Positions 22,982 to 34,290 are shown, numbered from the stretch's first letter. The stretch is 64,000 nucleotides of DNA from Acanthosepion esculentum (GCA_964036315.1 OZ038509.1:28016419-28080418); one strand, 5' to 3'. Translations and numbers: made by a program. The notes: generated from the letters alone by a model not told the origin.

Positions 22982-22986
22982 GTAGT

Positions 22987-24140
22987 GATGTGACAATAAG
23001 AATCATGAATCAGAATTTTGGTGGGGTATCGGCTTTGGAATTGGAGAATTTTTATCCTAATTTCCAATTCCAAAAATGATTCTTTGGAATTTTTTTGTTT
23101 AAAACTTAATTTTCCATTCCTGGTACTTATGATAAAAAGATATAAATATTTATTGATTTTAAACTATCCTTAAAAACTAAAATCTACTGGTCATAATAAC
23201 ACATAAGTTAAGTATGATGTAAATTTATTTTGTGTAAAAAAACAAAATATAATGTGTAAGTTTATTATACTCAATTCTCAAACTTTCCATAAAGTTTGAT
23301 AGTTTAAAGTCTGTTTTAGTTCAAAATAAAAATTTTTATTTTTAATTTCTTTTTAAACATTGTTAATTCACCCATTTAATATTATGAATTATTATTTTAA
23401 TAATTATAATCAAATTTATATATAAACACAAAATAAATTCACGTTGTTCTGCTGGGCTCTCTTTTAAGACAGTTTTTTTTTTTTAATTTATAAGAAAGAA
23501 AAAAAAATCAAATGTATGGAATCCCTGCTAATGTCACATTTGATTTCTTCACATAAAAAATTGACCTTGTGTCACAAATTGTCCTCGATGTGAGGCAGTT
23601 AAATTGCAACAATTTGTTTTTATAATAGTTTTAAGCCATAAAATTGTTTTTTAGTCTTAGTTATTAAAAAGATTTATTTTTGTTTATGTAGCATACTACG
23701 TAAACAGAACTAAAACTTTTCAATAATTGAGACTTGAAAAAAGTAAACATTCTTTTTATGAAACTTAAATTTGTTTCTACAAAATTCATGTATTTCTTAA
23801 AATTTTATAGCTTTTAAAACAAATTTTCATCTTTATCTACTTAAAAAAATAAACTTTTATTTGTATTAAAAAACCTAAAATTTAATTTCCATTAAAAATT
23901 GTATTTAATTTTACTAATATTTTTCTTTGGTATAATTGAACTTTCTTGTGTTAAATTATTATGGCATTTAAAATATTTAAGGTACTCAAGAAGTTTGAAA
24001 GTGTTTTCAATGTATTTCTCCTCTTCATGAAAATATTGAGGATTTCAAAGTGCTCTTAAGTAGAATCCAATGATTATACTGGATTTTATTTTGTTCTTAT
24101 GATGAGAATAGAAAATTTATAAACAGTATATATATGTCAA
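22987..24140. other. Anonymous very AT-rich sequence
   Basis: Nothing is recognised. An extreme A/T-rich block (23100-24000) has no repeat structure that could be named. Confidence 0.5.
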
Positions 24141-24306
24141 GTGTTCTCATTTAGTTTTGCATTGTTTTTGCAAAAATTAAAAATGGCAGTCAGGTGTAAA
24201 TATTTCCAGAATGATTTTATTTAAAAAAAAAAAAAAAACTTTGAAAAATTAATTTTATACAATAAAGAATAGATTTTGAAACTTTCATTAAAATCCAATA
24301 AATGCC
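24141..24306. repeat. Direct repeat R1, copy 1
   Basis: GTGTTCTCATTTAGTTTTGC starts a block that recurs at 25682-25831 with AAATATTTCCAGAATGATTT and TAAAGAATAGATTTTGAAA in both. A second shared block follows each copy: ATGACTGAATAATG at 24669 and again at 26119. Confidence 0.85.
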
Positions 24307-24668
24307 TGATTTTTTAAAGAATTTAAAAAATTATTATATTTCACTTTGTTTACCAAATATAAACAATTTTTTAAACCCAAATTTCTCCTGTTCTCTGAAG
24401 CATACAAAAATAATTTTTCTTCAAATCGTTTTCTAATCCTTCTCTCTCATGACATAAAAATGATAGGAATAAAGATCGGGTTTTATGGAAATTTGGGGCA
24501 TTTTCTCAACTGGTAACAATTTTCAACAAAAGTGCATGACTATACCTGGTATGATATTGAAAGATTACTCCAAGAATTTGTCAAATTAAAACCAGAATTG
24601 TTCTTTGATAATTGAATTAATAATCTGGCTGAAATATAAGTTCATATGAAGCAAACAAAAATGGTTTA

Positions 24669-24736
24669 ATGACTGAATAATGATACTATGAATTTATATT
24701 GATAAAAGAATTTGTTAAAAATGCTAGACACTTTTG
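24669..24736. repeat. Direct repeat R2, copy 1
   Basis: ATGACTGAATAATGATACTA and the following ATGAATTTATAT..ATAAAAGA match 26119-26190. The spacing from R1 is similar in both places, so R1 and R2 belong to one duplicated segment with diverged middle sequence. Confidence 0.75.
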
Positions 24737-25347
24737 CATCATCCTTCTTATATATAAAGTACAGTGTTTGTGTGTGTGTCCAAGCAACTCCTCCCCTCCC
24801 ACTGGCCCAATGTCAACGATTCATAGCTCATTCAAAAGCCCTAGAAAAGTTAGGCACAAGGAACAATTTTTATTGAGCTCAGATAAGGGTTGTCAGATTA
24901 TGCAAGGTTAAAAATATATATTAATATATTATACTAGCCATTATTGTTGCTTTCATGGTTCAAGGGGAGAAACTCTTATTTTCCTTTTGTATCCAAAATT
25001 GCAGCTAGCTTAAAATTTTAAGCTATCTTAAAAGCAGCCTTATCGGGCAGCATTTAAGCATTTGATGTACATAGATCCTTATTTTCTGTACAAAGAATAA
25101 TTTGTATTTCATGGGTGACAGAACGGGGGTGGACAATTTATAAGATAAAATTAATATAGTGTAAAGATGGGAAAATAGAAATTACAATTAGTTATACATT
25201 CAACATTTGAAGAGTTAGAGAAACATAATAGGTAATTAAGTAAAACCTATATTATGGAATCTATACAAATAAATGCGAAATTGGAGCTCAATTCTCCCAA
25301 CTCTACTTTACAGAAATTTTGTATTTACTCGACCCCTGCTGTATTGA
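24737..25347. other. Anonymous AT-rich sequence
   Basis: No gene is recognised. A GT-rich stretch is at 24765-24780. Confidence 0.5.
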
Positions 25348-25486
25348 GAGGGCGCAACCTCAGGAAGCTGTTTCCCAGGGCTGGGTACGTCTCAGTATAA
25401 TTTTCCTGGGTTACAACTCTGTCCTTTTACAGAGCCACCCCTGAGCGCACTCTGTCCAGTGACAGAGACACAACTGTGAGATGAAC
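25348..25486. repeat. GC-richer dispersed repeat, copy 1
   Basis: The block CCCCTGAGCGCACTCTG followed by CAGTGACAGAGACACAACTG is shared with 59950-60085, as are the upstream ATTTTCCT..GTT and TGTCCTTTTACAGAG blocks. The family is unknown. It stands out from its AT-rich surroundings. Confidence 0.75.
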
Positions 25487-25681
25487 GTGTTACAAACTAC
25501 TTCATAGTAATTTACACATTAAAGCTCAATATCTGTATTATATATTATCTACTTCTAGGCAATATCACTCTTGTTTAACTAATTTGCATATTGATTTTAA
25601 AAAAGTTTACTTAATTAATTAACTGTCCTTCATTACTGTACTTTTACTTGACGATTTTTTTTTATTGTCATATCAGAAATA

Positions 25682-25831
25682 GTGTTCTCATTTAGTTTTG
25701 CATTGTTTTTGCAAAAATAAAAATGGCATTGAGGTGTAAATATTTCCAGAATGATTTTATTGTTTTTTTAAAAAAAACTTCGAAAAATTAATTTTATAAA
25801 ATAAAGAATAGATTTTGAAAGTTTCATTAAA
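25682..25831. repeat. Direct repeat R1, copy 2
   Basis: Second copy of the 24141-24306 block, in the same orientation and about 1.54 kb downstream. Confidence 0.85.
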
Positions 25832-26118
25832 ATTATTTAGGAATATTGTTTTATATAGTGCAGAAAATTGTTTGAAATTTGCATTTTTACTTGCCCTTCA
25901 ACAAGTTGGCATCTATTTGTAAAACTTTCCTTAACTATAACAAGCCAATTTATGAATTAAATGTTCATTTATAATTTTTGTTTCAAAGATTTCAATTAGT
26001 GAATATATCTTACTTTGTGAAGTGATAGCGAATATGTGAAGCCTACTAGTATATGATAAAATAAACAGTTTAACTGAAAGGTGCAATGAGATCATAGAAT
26101 ATTAGGAAAAATAGTGTG

Positions 26119-26190
26119 ATGACTGAATAATGGTGCTATGAATTTATATGAATAAAAGATTTTGTCCAAAAATAAGCTGGAATCTTTTGC
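26119..26190. repeat. Direct repeat R2, copy 2
   Basis: Second copy of the 24669-24736 block. Confidence 0.75.
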
Positions 26191-27044
26191 ATTAATTTAA
26201 GAGTAATCAAAACCATATATTTCCATTTTCTCATTGTAATTGTTTTGGAGGTCTGAAATTTTTATTCTAAGAAATAGCATGTAAAATTTTAGTCGATTAA
26301 TACAGCTTTTGCTTGTGTCTATGACCCATTATAGTGTTTTCTTGTCACATGGTTGATTATTCAGCAGTTCCTTCTTTCTGCTTGACACCAGATGCTAATT
26401 TTCACTTGTTTCTATAATAGAATTATTCTCTTTTGACTTCCATTTTGTATGATCTGCTTGGCTGTTTAACTTCATTAGGAAGGGAAAAAGCAATCAATTT
26501 TAACATCACTTTCTCCCATCCCCCGAACCTTTGAGTCAGGGATAAAGTTGTGGAATATGACAAAATAACAGGGAAAGGTGAAGACAATGGCTTCATGTTC
26601 CTCCTAATTTGTACTGAAAAAATATTTCTGTTAATAAAGATAATGGAATTTGTGATGAGATTATTTACCCACTTGTGTCTGGTAATGTAGCTTTAGAAAT
26701 TAGTAAATAACGAGAAAAATATTGATAGGACAGCAGAATTATGTTTGGTATTAATCCTGTTAGATATGCCAACTATTATTATTATTATTATTATTATGAG
26801 GGGAAGGAGGAGTCTGATGGGACTCAAGTTCACTTCAGACCCTCATGTGACTCTTATATATGATCCATAACTAAAAGGAAATAGTCAGTTCCTGATTCAA
26901 TCAGTTATGTGCCATGCATGATAAACACATGCAATCATGTATCTTTTGATACATGACTGACAAGGCAGATTTTTTAATGCAGTAGGTTGCCATTTCTTTA
27001 TGCAGTAGACCAGTTGCCATCCAAGGCATCCAAAGCAGTATGTC
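26191..27044. other. Anonymous sequence with (TTA)n
   Basis: No gene is recognised. (ATT)n lies at about 26773-26797. Confidence 0.5.
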
Positions 27045-27202
27045 CTGCTATTTACCCATAGCTGGGGGGAGAAGAAGAGAATTCATACCTTCCCCAAGGG
27101 TATTAGCACTTAAGTGAATGTAATGGATTCGACTGGAATTCGAACTTGGCTCTCCGGTTCCTCAATTGGAGCCACAAACTATCACTGCACCATCCCTCCT
27201 CT
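27045..27202 (-). mobile_element. Composite SINE (family 3), tRNA-like head and core only
   Basis: The minus strand starts GGATGGTGCAGTGATAG (box-A-like, near 27190) and has AAGTTCGAATTCC (box-B-like, near 27140). It then carries the core TACCCTTGGGGAAGGTATGA and CCCCCAGCTATGGGTAAATA near 27055. The same core follows the tRNA-like part in the 5S-headed copies, but here the 5S part is absent. Confidence 0.7.
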
Positions 27203-27862
27203 AATCAGTTCTTGATTACCACTCCTGAAAGTATGCATCTTAGAAAAGTCAAACCAAACCTAAAATGAATTATTGCTTCCATATTTAGACCTGAGCTTCC
27301 CAATTGTCACATTCCCACCTTGACATAGTTTAAAAGTGTTTGTGGGTGATGAATTATTTTCAACCCCTTTTGCACAAATCATATAATGTGCGTAATAGTG
27401 AAAATATTTCAGCTCAGAATTTTGGATCCTGCCAGATAGCTTTGGTTATTGGATCTATTCAAAATAATAAACAATAAGACATAACATTTGTCAGCGATTT
27501 TGCTTCTCTTTGCAAATAACCATTTTAAAACGGGAAAAAACCTTTTTAGCAGAAAAAGACTTCATTTCAGTGCAATAGTCTTGCAATAGACAATATCATG
27601 TTATCCTTTTTTTTTAATTGTGCATCCTTGTGGGTGATGAATTGTTTTTAACCCTTCAACCCCTTTCCTATAGCTAATACATTGCTACTCTGTCACTATT
27701 TCCATGGCAGATGTTCAGTCAAATGTCACTCCATGGTTTCACCAAGTCAGACCTTCAGAGCTAAGACCCGCTATACCATGTACACTACATCAACTCATTC
27801 CCTTCATATTCCATTGTCATGCTATACATTCCACTCAGATTCTTCCCCTGAACTGTTGCAGT
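27203..27862. other. Anonymous sequence
   Basis: No gene is recognised. The open frame at 27682-27906 has no known motif. Confidence 0.5.
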
Positions 27863-28222
27863 GTAGGCTTATCACGTTAAAACACCAGTTCCCGTTTGAT
27901 CAATGATGAGCCTGATCAGTAAGAAGATGGGTGACCCGCTTGGGAATATCAAATGCTGTAAGCTTGGATGTGTGGGTGGTGTAATGATTAGCGGCTCAGA
28001 ATTGGAACTTAGCTCTCTGATTTTTATTCCAGTCAAGTTCATTATATTCACTTACATGAAATTACCCTTGGGAAAAGTATGAATCCACCTCTTCTCCCCA
28101 GCTATGGGTTAATTAGTAGGACTTGTATCAGTAAAATTATTGTTATGTCCAAACAGTCTCGCAATTTAAAAATATTTTCTGGCTTTAAATAACCTGCAAA
28201 AGTTTGATAAGCCATAAAAACA
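27863..28222 (+). mobile_element. Composite 5S rRNA-tRNA SINE (family 3), copy 1
   Basis: 27863-27965 reads like 5S rRNA: GGCTTATCACG, a TTTGATCAA block, then AGATGGGTGACCCGCTTGGG and AATATCAAATGCTGTAAGCTT, the 3' half of 5S. A tRNA-like segment follows (GGGTGGTGTAATGATTAG, box-A-like; TTGGAACTTAGCTC..TTCCAGTC near 28000-28035). Next comes the core (CACTTACATGAAATTACCCT, CCCCAGCTATGGGTTAATTA), then the tail CTGGCTTTAAATAACCTGCA and GATAAGCCATAAAAA. 5S and tRNA heads both supply internal polymerase III promoters. A 5S-headed SINE is by definition a SINE3-type element. Confidence 0.8.
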
Positions 28223-28689
28223 AATTGATCAATTGTTTTGCAGTCATAGAAGTTATCTTTCTGCACTTGTTGGAAAGTGACACCATCAATAACTAATTGA
28301 AGGCATCTGGGAGTAGGGACTGAAGTTCAACAATATTTGAAGTACAGATCTCTGTACTATAAGATGAGGTATCTGGTCTCAACACTCCTGTCATCTCCTT
28401 CAAAATTGTTTCTGGTTTGTTGCCTTTCAAAAACAGAAACCTGATTATAAAAATATTTATACAGGTTTGTAAATTGAAGTGTAATCCATGTTTGGATGCA
28501 TGCATCTATATCTGCAATTTCATTTTCTTACGTTCACATGAAGTCTGAGAGGACAAATCTTTAACGAGTCACAGAAGCCTCGTTTTCATTTTTGGCTGCA
28601 TCTTAAACATGTCATTCAAATACATTTCCCATGTTTTAAAATTGCCTGAATTCCCATGTTTGTTTGTTTTTTATACTTGCCCTTTTGAA
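28223..28689. other. Anonymous sequence
   Basis: No gene is recognised. Confidence 0.5.
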
Positions 28690-28890
28690 TTTCCCATGAT
28701 TTTAAAATTGCCTGACTGAATTTCTCATGGTTTTAAAATTGCCTGAATACATTTTCCATGGTTTTAAAATTGCCTGAATACATTTCCCATGATTTTAAAA
28801 TTGCCTGAATACAGTTCCCATGATTTTAAAATTGCCTGAATGCAGTTCCCATGATTTTAAAATTGCCTGAATACAGTTCCCATGGGTTTT
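28690..28890. repeat. 31-bp tandem array, about 6 copies
   Basis: ATTGCCTGA recurs at 28707, 28738, 28769, 28800, 28831 and 28862, an exact 31-bp period. The unit contains TTTTAAAATTGCCTGAATAC and TTCCCATG. A looser copy precedes it at 28641. Confidence 0.95.
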
Positions 28891-29119
28891 TAAATTTTTG
28901 AAGATCAATGTTGACTGGGAAGCAAGAAGTCAGAAGAGAGTTCCACAATTGAGAAGTGCAAGAGAAGAAATTTTCCAAATAGATTTTCTATGGTTTTAAA
29001 AAGACTTTTTTAACTTACACCAAGAAATTTTTTGTGAAAAAGTAGTTTTATCATTGTTAATATCAGTCTTTTTTTTGTTAACACAGAAAAGTAGTCATTG
29101 TTCTACAAAGCAACCAAAA

Positions 29120-30110
29120 AAGTCCTTGCCATTTTTTATTTATTAGAAATAAAAAGGTATACAGCAAATTTGACATACCGTTAATTCCCAAAGTAATCCT
29201 CATTGGCACCCAGAACCCTTTGCCAACTTGCTTCCAGTTGCACAGTGCACTGGCATTAAGAATCAGGTGTCTTGTATGCAAAGAAGTCTGCTGCAAGTTT
29301 ACCTCATTTGTAAAGAATTTCCCATGAATGTGGTTTTCCAGGGAATGGAACAAATGGTAATCTGTTGGTGCAAGGTCTGGGGAGTAAAATGGATGGCATC
29401 ATGTCTCCCAACAAAGTCACCATATTGTATCCCTGGCCACCCACACCACATGAGGTCTTGCATTGTCATGGAGAAAGAGTACACTCTTGCAATTAACCAA
29501 TGATGGCTCTTTCTGCTTCAGTGCCCGTTGCACATTCCAACTGCTGCAAGTACAAGTCTGCAGTGATGGTTTGGCTCATTGGTAGCAGTTCATAGTGCAT
29601 CACTTGTCGACCATTCCACCTGATACAGAGTATGATCTTGCATGGGTGTAGAGGTGGTCTTGTGACATGAGATATGGTGTCCCGTGATGACAACCAATGT
29701 CTGGCATGCTTGAGAATGTCATACAGGACTTGGTTTTTGTCACAAGTGAGCACTTGATCAAATATGGGTACTGAAAAAGAAACAGGCTATCACTCATTGT
29801 TGCTTGTTGGCTTCCAACAGTGTATGGGGTACCCACTTGTTCAACTTGTACACCTTTCCTCTTGGGTGCAGGTGAAGTATGACTGTTTCATCAGAAACCT
29901 GGAAGCTTTCAGCAAACTCACCAAAGGTTTGGCTGTTGTACTTTTTTCTATGACTACCTTTAGGGCCTCATCATCCATGACCTGTGGTAGGCCACTGTGG
30001 GTTTCATCACAAAAGTACAGATCTCCTGACCTGAAATTCTGGAATCAATGCCTGGTATTGCATTCACTCAAAACATTATCCCCAAAGGCTTGATGATTTG
30101 ATGTGGCTGT
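29120..30110 (-). pseudogene. Mariner transposase relic (family M-B)
   Basis: Minus-strand frames read, N to C: a helix-turn-helix-like region (SGLPQVMDDEALKVVIE near 29960-30010, then FQVSDETVILHLH near 29880), the VPHTLLEANKQQ block near 29820, and CDKNQVLYDILKHARHW near 29720. SHVTRPPLHPCKIILCIRW near 29640 and HYELLPMSQTITADLYLQQL near 29570 follow. A frameshifted FLHDNARPH-like catalytic block lies near 29470, and DYHLFHSLENH with GKFFTNE near 29320-29340. Several frame changes are required. This family normally cuts at TA and carries a DD34D triad; here the reading frame is broken. Confidence 0.85.
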
Positions 30111-30166
30111 GGACAAGTCCACCTTAAAGTCATAAAGTAGACAACCTCAAACTAGCTGCTTCGACA

Positions 30167-30577
30167 CTGCCAGGCTGGCATCCCATTCCCACCCCTTCAC
30201 CGTTGAAACTGTTAGATGTAGACATCTCTTCTACTCCAATAGCTTCATGTCTCGCACATCTCGCCTGTGGAACTCCCTTCCTTATTCCTGTTTCCCTGAC
30301 AAATACAATCTCCAACTATTTAAGTGTAATGTCAATTGACATCTCCAGTTGCCTTGATCTATCCACTTCCCTTCTCCACATCCTTTCCCCTTTCATTCCT
30401 ATCTGCTCTCGCTCCAAATCTTCTGTAACCCCCTTGCCTTGATCGATCCACTATCTTTCTCCACATCCTCTCCTTTACCGCTCATATCTGCTCTTCCTCC
30501 AAACCTTCTGTAACCCCTTGCGTGCTAGTCGCTTCCAGCCTTGCTTGGGGTGAAAAGCTTAAAAAAAAAAAAAAAAA
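30167..30577 (+). mobile_element. LINE 3' end with poly(A) (same family as 722-2957)
   Basis: From GGCTGGCATCCC it matches 2560-2946 closely: SRTSRLWNSLP codons near 30245-30285, the same duplicated 3' UTR, and the same terminal GCTTGGGGTGA. It ends in about 20 A residues at 30557-30577. The strong 5' truncation and poly(A) tail are classic target-primed insertion features. It lies inside mariner M-B, so it is younger than that mariner. Confidence 0.9.
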
Positions 30578-30745
30578 AATTTCTTCTCACTGCTGCTGGA
30601 GCTATGACTGATGTGTGTGCGCAATGCACCTGCATTGGTCAAGAGCAATGCCATCACCACTTTACCAGCATGTACTCATTTGCATGAGTGATCACTTCTT
30701 CCTACACATCATAAAAAACAACAAGGACTTTTTGGGTTGCCTTAT

Positions 30746-31137
30746 AATATTAAAAAAAAAAAAAAGAGACAGCATTTTGTGAATTTCAGTTTTTTCTTAC
30801 TCTGGAAATGCAATGAAAATAGAAATGTTGCTATGTTGTAAAGGAGTGTGATTAGAGTTAGGGTGACTTGTTGCTGTTCCCTGTCTCAAATGAATATTTT
30901 AGCAAATTTTTCAGGTGAGGAAAGTGTGTCATTAACTTGAAGGGCTGGAAAGATCAGAGGAGACATTGTCTTGTTGCAGGTATTTGTTTGTTCTTGATCA
31001 GTAGACAGCAGCAGTTTCCACTGATAACACAACTTCCTTTCAGTCATCTTCTTGTCAGTGATGATGATGATGACTTTCTTCCACCCCCAAGCAAAGCAAT
31101 AATTCCACTAAGACACAAGAGAATGAGAAAATGTTAG
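30746..31137. other. Anonymous sequence
   Basis: No gene is recognised. A short (ATG)n tract is near 31057-31070. Confidence 0.5.
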
Positions 31138-31480
31138 TGAGGAGAAAAGACACTAAAAGAACAAGTTTCAGGAAGACGGAAGATGGCAATTGACATTGCA
31201 TTTAAATTTTTGAAGATCATAGGTGACAGGGAATAAAGAAACTGGAAGAGAGTTCCACAGGCAAGAAATGTGAGAAAAGTAGCTATTAGAATAGATCTTA
31301 CAGTTACATCTTGATATTTCAACAGTAAAATAATGAGAAGACCTAGTTGCCTATTTAGTACGGTGCATAAATTCAGACAATGTACTAAGGAAGAAAGCTC
31401 ATTAGAACAATTGCCATGAAAATATTTATAGAAAAGGCACAGAGAAGGCATACCACAGTGGTGGTAAAGTGATTGAAGTC
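31138..31480 (-). pseudogene. LINE C-terminal RT fragment (CR1/Jockey-like)
   Basis: The minus strand reads HHCGMPSLCLFYKYFHGNCS, then NELSSLVHCLN. A frameshift is followed by FLTFLACGTLFQFL, which is the SRLWNSLP region in a shifted frame. It matches 39120-39370 and 2460-2690. The 5' truncation point is next to the plus-strand fragment at 31485. Confidence 0.8.
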
Positions 31481-31484
31481 TTGA

Positions 31485-31560
31485 ATCAGAAATTTCTAGG
31501 ACACATAATGAAGAAAGAGACCTTGGAGAATTTAACACTCACAGGACATATTGAATGCCT
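31485..31560 (+). pseudogene. Scrap of second LINE lineage (RTE-like) C terminus
   Basis: Reads FLGHIMKKETLENLTLTGHI. The same block, degraded, is in the minus-strand relic at 17540-18450 (near 17680). It is only about 25 codons long, squeezed between a LINE fragment and a tandem duplication. Confidence 0.65.
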
Positions 31561-31569
31561 ATCGATCCT

Positions 31570-31945
31570 CGATTTCTTAAAGTATTATCTGTTATCTGTA
31601 CTTTGTTTTTTAAACAATTTTTGCAGATTAGCATTTATTAGACTTCCTTCTACCAATGACATTTGTCAGAATTGAAAAATAATGATGTTTTTATAAATTT
31701 AAAAGCGATGATCCTGTTTCTAATATAAATACTGTGTCAAATCAGTCCCTGACTTTTTAACGCTTTATCTGTACTGTTTCTTCAAACAATTTTTGTAGAT
31801 TAGCATTCATAAGACTTCTCTCTACCAACAACATTTGTCAGAATTAAAAAATATTTATTTTTTATCATCTTAGAAAATGGGGTTCTATTCATAATACAGT
31901 GGCAAATCTATCCTTGACGTTTTAACGCTTTATCTGTACTTTGTT
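31570..31945. repeat. Tandem duplication, about 165-173 bp, 2.2 copies
   Basis: TTATCTGTACT recurs at 31592, 31765 and 31930. Between the first two, AAACAATTTTTG.AGATTAGC and ACATTTGTCAGAATT occur in both copies. Confidence 0.85.
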
Positions 31946-33600
31946 TTTAGTTACAAATGTCAATTTTGAAACTGAACGCTTATATCATTGATAACTGTGT
32001 ACGACTGATATTGTCCTTTTTCTCAATTCATAATAGTATGCTGTTATCAATGACATAAACACAGTTTCAAAATAAACATTCTTAAATAAAAAGAAAAAGT
32101 ACACATAACTCTTTAAGAAGTCACAGATCAATTTTGACACTATTTATATTATGAACAGGACCCCCTTTCTAAAAAAAAATTCATGTTTTTTGATTTTAAC
32201 AAATTTCATTGGTAGAAGAAAGGTTAATGGATGTGAATCTAAAAAAATTGTTAAAAAAAATTCTAATGGTTTTTTTTCGGGGTGGTGGGTAGAGTTAAGA
32301 GCAGACAAATCAATTTCTGTGGAGCCCTTTCAAGGACTAAGTAAAATGCTATTTAACTTAATATTCTTTTCTTCACTCTCTTTTTCTTTTTCTGTCTTTT
32401 ATTCTTTCTGCCTCTCTGATAATATGAAGTATATTTCTCTTTCTTCTTCTTCTTCCTCATTACTAAAACTCTCTTTTTTCTTCTCTCGTTCCTTGTTTTC
32501 TTCTTTCTATCTTTTCATCTGCATCAATATGAGGCAATGCTTTTCTCTCTTCCTTTTCATTTTTCCTTCTGCTTTTCTTCTACAATTCCAATTGTTTCCT
32601 TTTCTCCACTCAGTTTTTTTTCTGTTTTTTTATTCTTCTCTATTTTTTTGCAAATTAGGTTGGTAAGTGTGACTTTTTTCCCTTTTACATAAATCATGCA
32701 AAGTCTTTTTTTTCCTTTCTTTCTTTTTCTCAAGAATGATAAAAGTATAAAGGCTTCGGATTTCTACTACATCTGCCCAAATTGTCCAAAATTAAATGGT
32801 GCTTGAATAAAAGTGAAAACCTCTAAAACTTTCCTTTTTATTGAATCTTAAAACAAAGGACATAAATCATTTGTCAACTGACATTTTTATAATTTTTGGA
32901 GATTTTATTAACTTTAATTCTAAATTCTACTTATCAGGATTCCTTATTTAGGTAGGAATACATTTTTATTTTTAGTATTTGTCTAACATCTTTGTGATTC
33001 TGGTCAATCTCTTTCTATTTTCCCTTTCCAATTTTATTTGTTTTTGTTTTTGTTTTTTTGTTTTTTATCCAATTCCTGTTTCAAATATTTCTAAAAGAAG
33101 AAGGTTGCTTTTTTTTTTTTTTAACCTGTCATCATAAATTGGTCTGGGTTTATTTTACTCAAAATACATTGTTTAATGAAACTCAGTTGATTTTGACAGC
33201 ATCAACTTGATCAGAAAATGGCCTTGGTCCTGATTTCTTTATTTTCAGGGTATATTTTAGAATATTAGCAAGATGTTCTTTGATTTTATTTCCAGTTCCA
33301 TGTTTTTTGTTTGTTCTTTTATTACATGCACCTTTTATCTAGGAATATACATCTCTAAGATATCTCCTATTTACTAAGTTAAATATTTACTCAGCACAGG
33401 ATTTTTTTACGTACTAGCTTGTAAAATCCTATAACATTTAAGACAGAATGCATTGATAGTACACTGATCCTAAGCAAAAGCACTGATCCATATATATAAA
33501 TAAATCCATTAATTTTTAACAATCATTATACGAGTAACTAAATATGAATAGAATAACATTTATAGAGAGAAAAGAACTGAATTTTAGATGCTTTAAGATT
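31946..33600. other. AT-rich sequence with long polypyrimidine tract
   Basis: 32360-32720 is a C/T-rich plus strand (TTTCTTCTTCTTCTTCC and similar). The 171-codon open frame at 32151-32666 is dominated by F, S and L and looks like a by-product of this composition. Confidence 0.6.
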
Positions 33601-33601
33601 G

Positions 33602-33640
<39 letters not shown>

Positions 33641-33650
33641 CACACACATA

Positions 33651-34064
33651 CATAGTGGGGGGAAGAAATATTCGTACACATACAAATTTTTAATTTAGTG
33701 TATTTCCAACTAATGAATAAACATACTTTTCATATAATTAACTCTACACAGATGCATAATAACTAAATAAGCATAGAAAACAGAAAATATTTTGATATCT
33801 ATAGAAGTGAATAATGGTTATTCTACAAAGTATTAAATGAAGATTATGTATTCTTTTTTGTATTGTACAAAGACTTTTTCACCCATTAAAATCGATAAAT
33901 GAGATTTATTTCTATAAAATCAAAATATTTTCTGTTTTCTATGCATATTTAGTTATTATGCATCTGTGTACAGTTAATTATATGAAAAGTATGTTTATAC
34001 ATTAGTTGGAAATACAATAAATTAAAAATTTGTATAAGTACGAATATTTGTTTTCCCCCTACTG
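33651..34064. mobile_element. Foldback MITE (Tc1/mariner type) with about 165-bp inverted arms
   Basis: Left arm: CATAGTGGGGGGAAGAAATA, AATATTCGTAC, TTAATTTAGTGTATTTCCAA, AAACATACTTTTCATATAAT, GATGCATAATAACTAAATA, AAAACAGAAAATATTTTGAT. The right arm carries the reverse complement of each in order and ends at 34064. TA flanks both ends (33649-33650, 34065-34066). At 414 bp with no coding capacity, long inverted arms and a TA duplication, it fits a non-autonomous Tc1/mariner element. Confidence 0.85.
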
Positions 34065-34109
34065 TATATATAGTTTAAGTTAAGTAATATAATCTTCTCT
34101 TGACTCTCA

Positions 34110-34290
34110 GCATTTGTACACCTGGCAAAAGTTCTCCAGGCAGCAGATGAAGAGAAAAAACATTGGCTCCACTGGATGATCTTACTCCAGTCAATAGGAG
34201 TGACATCTCTATTAAAAGCTGATGTTTCTAACTGCTTGACTGAAGGTTGTGAGTTCAATCCTAAGGCTGGGCAATATATTTTATTTTTAT
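34110..34290. mobile_element. Possible tRNA-derived SINE head
   Basis: GTGAGTTCAATCC (near 34250) looks like box B. GACATCTCTATTAAAAGCTG and TTCTAACTGCTTGACTG precede it. Only this single copy is in the window, so the call is weak. Confidence 0.3.

Larger units (their letters stand above)
29106..30742 (-). mobile_element. Mariner transposon, family M-B, interrupted by a LINE 3' end
   Basis: The left end CAAAGCAACCAAAAAAGTCC (29106) and the right end (plus strand AAGGACTTTTTGGGTTGCCT, ending 30742) form inverted repeats. TA dinucleotides adjoin at 29104-29105 and 30743-30744. Between them lies a minus-strand transposase relic and a plus-strand LINE fragment (30167-30577). Without the LINE insert the element is about 1.2 kb, the usual size of a mariner. 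Confidence 0.85.

Noticed and set aside
32151..32666. 171-codon plus-strand open frame
   Set aside because: It is built from a pyrimidine-rich tract (F, S and L dominate), lacks any motif, and is explained by base composition.
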